The notes below the pieces were generated by a model. That model was not told where the DNA came from and ran no database searches. It saw nothing but the letters and a program-made list of their open reading frames with translations. Of a DNA stretch of 29,143 nt, positions 21,301 to 29,143 are shown piece by piece. The translations under genes and the position numbers were made by a program. The DNA comes from Didymodactylos carnosus. Lineage: Eukaryota > Rotifera > Eurotatoria > Philodinida > Philodinidae. Position 1 is the stretch's first letter, and every line of letters begins with the position of its first letter. The stretch spans positions 1 through 29,143 of the forward strand of contig CAJNOQ010001715.1 in assembly GCA_905250885.1 (NCBI GenBank), in the 5' to 3' direction.

Positions 21301-24300
21301 GAATTAAATTCTGATTCAAAAGATTTTAAATATGAATTGGATCGTACACGATTACAAGAAAAATTAAATCCAAATAAAAAATTATTATCAATTTGTTCAC
21401 CAACAAAACAAAAATCATTAACAAAAAAATCATCAAAAAAAAAACTGACAATAATAAATGATGATTTAATATTACCAAAGGCATTTGAAAGTAAAGGTTT
21501 TATCAATAATAGTGAATCACAAGAATTCGATGGTACGATGACGATGAACGGTCAAGCAACTGTTGTACAAATTCTAGTATCAATACCCGAAGCAAGAAAT
21601 ATTACACAAACAGTACCAACAAATGGTAATAATGAATGAGTCTGAAATCTTTCACAAGTCTTTCTATTCAATGGTATTATATTTTAGGATCCTCTAAGAA
21701 TTCACCACGAAATCCGTATTGTGTTTGTCGAATGTTTTGGAACGATGGACCATTAACGTCGATTGTATGTTGGGGTACTTCAACACCACGTTTCAATTTT
21801 GAACAAGTAAGAGTTATGTGTGTGTCTGTGTGACTTGTATTACTAAAATATGTTTTTCTTCCAAGCGCACCCCAGTTTTATTATCAACATCAACATTAGA
21901 AAAAATGTATCAAAACTTTTTAATCATTGAAGTATGGGATAAAAAGATGTCCTCGCCAGCTGATAAATTAATTGGCATCGTTAAAGTATCACTACAACAA
22001 TTTTATACATCATTTAAAGATAAACGTATTAGTCATGTGTTACTACGTTCACAATATCCAATACTTGGTGTTGACTCTTGGTTACCTATCATTGATCCAT
22101 TCACGGGAATATTAAGTGGTGAATTAAAAATATTATTAGCTGTAGGTTCGACCGAGCAAGTAAGATCTAATTCTCTTTCTACTTTTTCAGTAGTTCACCA
22201 GAATTGTCTCATCAGGTAACCACTTTACAAATGCAATGTGGAGATAATAATATTCAAACAAAAATTCCGAATAGCAATATGGCTATGTCTAATGTCAATA
22301 ATAATACTCAATATATCGGTCATTCTGGTCCATTTGATATGATTGATTTAAATAGTCAGTCTGTCGAACATCAATTTGAAATAATGATTGAAGGTATAAA
22401 TGGTTTGCGGGCATTTGAATCATTGATATGGGGTGAAAGTGATTGTTTCATACAATACCATTTTCCTGTGCAAATTGACAAACAACAATCATCAAATTCA
22501 AAAACCATCAGTGGTCTAACTGATAATCGAAATAGATTAGCATTTCAAATGCGCGTGAATCGTACAGCAGCCACATTATGTACAAGTGATCCAACATTCC
22601 ATGATTGCGGAAAATTTCGATATATTCTATCACCGTCTGAAGCATTACATAAACCGTTTTTTGCTGGTAAATAAAGATAGATTTTGATATTGAAGAATTT
22701 TTTTGACAGTTTTTATTTATTATAGCTTATCAGTCTGTTCCATCTTTTGAAGCTTCTATACCGTTTGAAGTATGGACAAGATTTTATTATCCGAATATAC
22801 GTGATCAACTATTAGCAAAAGTAAGACAAAACAGGTTTAACTGAAAAACAAAGTGTTGAATAAAACTATAACATTTAGGGTAAATTATCTGCATCAAAAT
22901 TATGTAGTATGACAACAATGTTGATAAATACAGATGATAAAGCGATTCAATCTTTTCGTATACCACTGGAAATAGTCCAGGATGAAAATCATAATGAACA
23001 ACATTACATATCTTCATCTTCAGCATCGTACGGAGGAGATCTACTCGTGACTGTGACATACAGACGAAATATAATAAGAGTAATATGTTAATTAAGTCAC
23101 ACAGATAGAAATGATTCATCATTCTTGTCTTATTTAGTTAGATGAACGACAATTTAAACAAGCTATTGTCGATAGAATTGGCGGCTCTCAAGTATGTCTG
23201 TCTGTAGGTATAATACGTGCATGCGGATTAAAAGTAAGTTTTAGATATTTTAATTACGTTCATTTTTCACATATTGTTTTTTCATCGTAGTATGCAGCAA
23301 AATTACAATCACGTCATGACTCACGTTTAAGTTATCCATCTCAAGTGGGCGTAAATACATACGCGAAATTATCATTGTCATTTTTATCTGATACTGTTTG
23401 TACTAGCATATAGAAACTTGACACTTTCTAACGTTGTTTTCTTTCATTATAGGAATCTCGTGTAACTCGTACAGTTGCACGGTCCTTTGTACCGGAATTT
23501 AATCATTCAATTGATTTCCCACTACCGTTAATATGGTGAGTTCATATTACTTCTAGATAATATTAACTACGTTATCGTTAACATCTTCAGGAGTGATAAG
23601 GGAAATGATTCAATTTCATTAGCTGAAATGCTTGAACATGGAGAATTAAAAATCGATTTATATCATCAAATAACATCAAATTCAAATGAAAATCCAACAT
23701 CTCATTCATCAGTAACATCATCAGCAATAATAGCGAATCCTCCACCATCAACCATCATAACAAGAACAAATGGATTAGTCTCACGGCAAAAAAATGAAAT
23801 ACAATTAAGCGATGTACATTTATGTTATTGTACAATATCATTACGAGAATTATTAGCAAAAAATACAGGTAATATATTACAAAATTTACCTTGAAATTCG
23901 TTTTCAATTGTTCGTATGTTTTAGGTATAAAAGGTTGGTATCCTTTATCAAATCCGAGTCGTACAGCAAATGATCAAACATCAACAACAATGTCATCAAT
24001 TGACTCAGCTGAAAACTGTGTTGGTGGTTTAGAATTATTTGTTCGTTTTGCTCAACAAGATGATCGACGACGAGTGATTGATTTTGCTAAAACTGTTGGA
24101 TGGTTAGCCGATAATTATATGGATGAAGAACATTTTCTCGACGGTAAATGAAAGAGAGGAAATGTTAAATAAATCAGCATTATATAAAACGACTCACATA
24201 TTTTTAGATCAGAAAGATTTGGGATGTCTTTTAACGGTCTCTATTGACCGAATTCAATTTCCAATTCATTTGGCTACACGTCCAGGAAAAGATCGGATTG

Positions 24301-27300
24301 ATGAGAGAATCAGTGTATTTGTTCAATATCGACTTTACGACAAAAGTATGTCTTATGTATCCAAAATACTGTTTATTGTTTCATTTCTTTGTTGATTCTA
24401 GTGCCCATTATTACCAAACGAAAAAAACCTATTATTGATAAACATTATGTTAGTTGTGAATTGAAATTTAATAAAGAACATTTATTTCTATGTAGCTCAC
24501 CGTTTATTTGGTACTTACGTGAAGAAAAATTTGAAATTCAAATATGGACAAGTGAAAATGATCATTATGAACAAGCTCAATCATCAACAGATAAATTAAT
24601 TGGTTCTATTTATATTGATCTAAATAGTTTATGTGATCGTAAACGCAAAACACATCGATTAAGTGCCATATTACCAATGTTTAAAAATGGAACAAAGGAT
24701 TTAGCTGGCTCCTATGTACAAACACATATAACAATAGATAAATCAAAAGATTTTAATGAACTAAGAGTGAGAAAATTTTATGCGGTCTTAAATGTATTCA
24801 ACTGAACTTCTTATGTTTTTTTATTAAGAGTTATAGTGCTAGTTCATCTAATGATACTGAAATTGATTCTTATTTGGAAAATCGACATTTACATTTAATT
24901 TTACCAGACAATAATCAATTGCCGATGAATAGAGCGTTGCATACAATAACAAATAATGTCTTCTCTGTTATTATAAACATCGAACAGGCGGCACATTTAC
25001 CCAATGTTTATTCAAAAACAGAGTATGTAATATCGTCTATCTTAAAATCAGTATTAGTACTACTATCATAGACAAAAATCAAATTGTTCCCGTTATTACA
25101 GAAATGAGGATGTCCTACCAAACCCATATGTTACATATGGTACAGCAAATTCTGGACATTTATATAAAACAAACGTATTAAATAAAACTTGTAAACCAAT
25201 GTGGAATTATCAACAGCAAGGTATGAGCATTCCTATGTCAAAAGGATGCCATTAATCTAAACCTAATTTTTATTACTCTATTTTGATCTAGTTAAATTAT
25301 CAATTGAACATTTATTTAATGAAAAGAAAAATTTTATATTAAAAGTGTGGCATAAAATTAATGCCGATATTGAATCTATACCAGGTAGATAGTTGATCAG
25401 TAAAATGTTTTCATTAAAACTATTCTTGTCTAATAATCATATTTTATTTCTAGAAAAATCTGGCGATAAAGTACTTGGTTTTGTTTCAATCGATTTGAGT
25501 CCATTATTGTCTGGCATGCAACACATCAGTGGTTGGTATAATATAATCGATATGATTGGAAATGTGCAAGGTCAATTGAAAATAACTGTTATTCCACAAG
25601 AAGATTTACTTGGTTTAAAACGTTATAAATACACAAACTATAACTATTTTAATAATCGGCAGAAATTAGATTCAAGTCGGTCGACAGCAACATCAGCGAC
25701 GACAACAACTGGACTAAATTTTATGGCTGATCTTTCCGCACGATCTGGTCATATTTGTTCATCAAACTCGTCAACGATTCAAAATAATGACGATGAAACA
25801 AATAAACAGTCTTTGCTTATGACTAATTTACGGTAAAATCATCATCGTATTAAATCAAACGTTAATATTTTGTTATCATTTGTTTTTTTAGTCGTCAGTT
25901 AGGAGAATTGGATGTGATTACTGAACGTTTGAAAGCACGTTGCTACGCTGGATCAGATGTATCGTCTGAAACTGGACGAAGTAGTGTTCCGCCACCGTCT
26001 GAACAAAATTCAATGATCGGAAGGCAATCCGATTTGAATTTACAATATCGCTCTCATTCTGCAACAAGCAAATCTCAACACCAACAACTACCTTCGTCTT
26101 GTACAAAATCAACGTTCGATATTGATATTTCAGAACATTTTCCTGAATCATTGAATGGCAAACCATTGATTAGTAATGGTCTCAATGTGACCGATGTTTT
26201 GACGCTTCATAATGATCAAGTGCGTTTAGCCCAACAACTTATGTCAAAAGCAAATCATCTACTAGAAACATCAAAAGATTTTTTTACAACAGCCGATATG
26301 AATGTACAACTATCAAATCTTAATAAAAATACCAATGATAATAGCAACAACCAGCGTACTGATCATCCAATGAAAGCATCATTAAAAACAAATTTTAATA
26401 TGACAAGTGAATTTCAAGTACCAGAACTGGATGATGAAAAGCTCGTTATACTTCCAATAACGGAACATCGTCAGTCACCACCACTCGCACGTCAACGTTT
26501 AACAACAACGACGATAAAAACCAGTAACATAGGCATTGATGAACGTGTTAAGTAGGTTAACATTAAACTTTTATTATTAAAAAACACTAAGTTTATCTGT
26601 ATTTTGATTTTAATTCTAATAGTTCCTTCGAACATAATTATAGTCCAACAACGATAATCAGTAATGGTCAGTTAAATCACACATCACAGACAAATAATGA
26701 GAATGAGAATGATCTGAACAATCAGGCACACTGGCCCATTGAGATTCTTCCAGATCGGATTAAAACTGCTTCATCGAATATCGAACAACAAGCTTACTCT
26801 ACTATCACATTACCGTTAACAAAACGAAATAAAAATAATTATAACGATGGTGGTGGTGGTAACGATGACAAACATAATGATACTGTGAATATTCAACCAC
26901 TGAATGATTTGTCAGCATTTAACTTTGACTGGAATAAAATGAACGTTCAACGATTAAATGGTGAACTAGCTAAAAATCATTAACGAAAAAAGTTGTTTTG
27001 CTCTTTTTTTAAAGATATTACTTCCTTCTATCGAACTGACCACATTCAAACATCGGTGCTAGTGAATGATACTTCACCATTACTCAATCATCAGAATTTC
27101 TCCATTACAAAGGAAGAGATTGCTATTTTATCTCCAAGAGCCACCACCATTACACATACTGTAGTTTCAACTCATGATCGAATCCCTAAAAATAATACAT
27201 TACATCGAACATCATCATCATCATCCTCGCCGAGATTATCATCAACAGTTACTGTTTTACCATCTCAGACTAACAAGGAACACGAGAAAATTATTCCAGT

Positions 27301-27932
27301 ACGTACCATTCAACGGTCAACATCACCAAGATCTTCTTCATCGGTACCACCAACGTCAAGAACTGAAGAAAAATCTCATCAATCTTTGAATCCTGATACA
27401 AATTGTATAAATGCAAATTGGATTGAAGAACAAAAAGAACAGCAAGATAGATTAAGAAAGAAGCAACAACAAAAACAGAAATCGAACGAAGATCAATCAA
27501 AATCAGTTAGTACTATGATAATATGCGAGCGATATATAAAAAATATCTAATTAAAAATTATTTTTAATTGTAGACCAGTAGAAGTCCATATTTGTCATTT
27601 CTTGATCATCCATTACCAAATTTTTTTCCACCTAATCACAAAATGAAAGCTTCAATGAAACAAGTTTCTCAAGCATTAGCCGTTGTACGGATAGAGAAAT
27701 ATTTGATCTTTAACGTTAAACATTATCAGAATATTTTTCTTCTTAGAACCACACAAATGCTAGCGACAATCGTAATGAATTATCATCGTCAAGTGTGATG
27801 AAGACAATTCAACGTATACGTACAAAATCTTCGACCGAAATATTACGTGGAGCATCGCCATTAGAAACTCAACAACAGCAGACAAAGCGTTTAGAAAAAA
27901 TATTCAAAACCAAATACACCACATCAAGTTAA
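18331..27932 (+). CDS. c2cd3: C2 domain-containing protein 3 (centriole elongation factor)
   Basis: Thirty-one exons join without a frame break into 2461 residues (human about 2353). C2CD3 lies at the distal centriole and is needed for distal appendages, centriole length and cilium formation. Seen in order: an N-terminal C2 domain (about 36-205) with SLPPHVEG, VKVNWWGE and LLGIVKV; conserved linker helices VVEALIERAKRLRE and GLLDDLLYG in exon 8; a C2 starting TYFVEYQFPV (about 548-680); a C2 with FNFEQ, IIEVWDK and DKLIGIVKVSLQQFY (about 795-920); further C2 units at about 930-1130, 1150-1420 and 1440-1600 (ADNYMDEE, WYLREEKFEIQIW); and a last C2 (about 1620-1790) with FILKVWHK and GFVSIDLSPLLSGMQ. 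A Ser/Asn/Gln-rich tail ends with PNFFPP and RLEKIFKTKY, both in the human C-terminus. The ATG opens a short first exon before a 344-nt intron, so an additional 5' exon cannot be excluded. Confidence 0.95.
18383..18726 (+). other. c2cd3: First intron of C2CD3
   Basis: A 344-nt GT-AG intron (GTAAGT...CTTAG), much longer than the other introns of this gene, which are mostly 54-120 nt. No coding frame or RNA gene is seen inside. Its size and first position make it a reasonable place for regulatory sequence, but no motif was recognised. Confidence 0.7.
22160..22215 (+). other. c2cd3: C2CD3 intron 12 with a decoy acceptor
   Basis: The protein is continuous only if the acceptor is ATCAG at 22214-22215, giving EQ-VTTLQ, which matches the human SNQIMALQ region. 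A better-looking acceptor, ACTTTTTCAG, ends 25 nt earlier at 22190; using it would give an immediate TAG. Confidence 0.7.
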
Positions 27933-29143
27933 ATCTAATCGGAACCAAATAATGACATTTGGATTGCGCTTGTTTAGTTAATAGTTTCTTTAATTTTGCA
28001 GAATTTTTTCTGACCACCGCTCATATGTCCAATTTTTTTTTATGAGATGTATTTCTCTTTTTATTGACAGTGACAAGTGAACTTGTTGTCAAGACTACTT
28101 CTCTTCTAAGTTGATCTCATTTGCCACTATCATGGCATATTTATTTCCTATTTTTTTATTCAAATGGAAGAATTTAGATATATTTTTGTTATAGGAAAAT
28201 AATAAGTAAAAATTTGGATCTTTTTTGTTTTTGATATTCCCCGGAATATGCTTGTGTGTGCGGTTCGTTTTGTTTTCATAGAAATTATGCAATTTTTTTC
28301 AATTTTTAACTAGTAATTATACGTATTTCTTGTTTGTTCATATGTATTAGAATTGTTATTTGTTAATTAGAAGTTGATGCTATTTATCTCTCTTCGAATA
28401 TACTTGAAAGAAAATGGTTCAAAAAACGTAGAGCAGCTCAAGTTTTCGCTAATGCAATTTTCTGTTTAACAAGTGTTTATCAAGAATTCGGAACATAATC
28501 ATCTTTTTTTCATGATCCATGAGTTATCCATGATGGACGATAATTATATACAAGCAAAAAAGTTATAGATCTTTCTGAGATCCGTTTTCTCTTAATTTAA
28601 CTAAAACTCAGAAAGCTGTAACGTTCTTTCGAAATAAATAACGTTTCTTACACTGCTATATACCGGAGAAACGAGTAGCTTATTACGTAGTAAGATTGCA
28701 TTTCTCTTGTACGTTAAAGTGCATTAAAAATTTGCCTACTTCAGTCAAACTTTTTAAAAGATTCAACGTGATCGATGCACTTACTGATCACGGTGGGAAG
28801 CCATGTGGACATTTTCTTATTCAGTAGTCTACACCGAAATGTAAGCTACCTTCTCCTCTAAATACTTTTTATTTTAACTGATACAAGGAAAGAACTCGCT
28901 ATAGAAAATTGACTTACGTTCAGCTCGAGCATCCTTTTTATGCTCCTCTTCTATAGTCCCCTCTGACTGCAATATTGAAATGTTGGATGAACTATAGTAT
29001 GGTGATCACGCACACTTTTATATCTAATTCTTTTTCAACTTTTTCCAAATTACAAACATTCTTCAATATATATTACATATTATGAGTTTATCCTCAATTT
29101 CGATATCACAGTTAGCGGGCTATAGTAGAGCGACGAAAAAAGA
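27933..29143. other. Downstream flank of C2CD3
   Basis: About 1.2 kb after the C2CD3 stop. It must include the C2CD3 3'UTR. I see no coding exon and no recognisable element; a short inverted repeat GTGATC/GATCAC lies near 28769-28790. A/T-rich runs dominate up to about 28400. Confidence 0.5.

Noticed and set aside
21135-21506. 123-codon minus-strand frame opposite C2CD3 exon 10
   Set aside because: Phe-rich mirror of a Lys/Asn-rich coding stretch, with no independent signal.
26981-26983. Apparent stop that would end C2CD3 early
   Set aside because: A donor at 26961 and an acceptor at 27014 remove it in frame, and the human-like C-terminal motifs follow downstream.
28095-28292. 65-codon minus-strand frame after C2CD3
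   Set aside because: Lys/Asn-rich chance frame in A/T-rich 3' flank.

Overview
The window is nuclear DNA from a small, AT-rich, intron-rich animal. Every multi-exon gene has GT-AG introns, mostly 50-120 nt, and the genes lie close together on both strands. The gene set includes cilium and centriole genes (CFAP96, C2CD3), a metazoan-type FG nucleoporin and a GLD2-type nucleotidyltransferase. This fits a compact invertebrate genome, and I think a bdelloid rotifer (Rotaria/Adineta-like) most likely. That assignment rests on gene style, not on a diagnostic marker.

Layout. 1-642: upstream sequence with a probable 5'UTR intron. 643-1970 (+): CFAP96, six exons. 2125-2673 (-): PDRG1, three exons, one with a GC donor. 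2899-3060 (-): a 53-residue PMP3/UPF0057 membrane peptide, single exon. 3061-4916: about 1.9 kb non-coding with two inverted repeats. 4917-5902 (-): guanylate kinase, seven exons. 5903-7440: about 1.5 kb with nothing recognised. 7441-8946 (+): TENT2/GLD2-like nucleotidyltransferase, eight exons, with a changed catalytic residue. 9350-9781 (-): BUD31, intronless CDS. 9782-10693: non-coding. 10694-15579 (-): NUP153-like FG nucleoporin, 16 exons. 15580-18330: 2.75 kb between divergent genes, holding small repeats and palindromes. 18331-27932 (+): complete C2CD3, 31 exons, 2461 residues. 27933-29143: downstream sequence with no gene seen.

The genes are mostly unrelated housekeeping functions: purine nucleotide kinase, spliceosome, prefoldin-like cochaperone, nuclear pore. 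Two ciliary genes and one RNA-tailing gene lie among them. Nothing suggests an operon or a pathway cluster. Splice models were built by hand and checked for reading-frame continuity and for similarity to remembered family features. No mobile element, virus, CRISPR array or RNA gene was found.

The points most worth a second look are: the TENT2-like gene, whose third catalytic aspartate reads as asparagine and whose adjoining conserved strand is missing; the short PMP3 gene; the degenerate zinc finger and weak donor in the NUP153-like gene; and the structured repeats in the intergenic regions.
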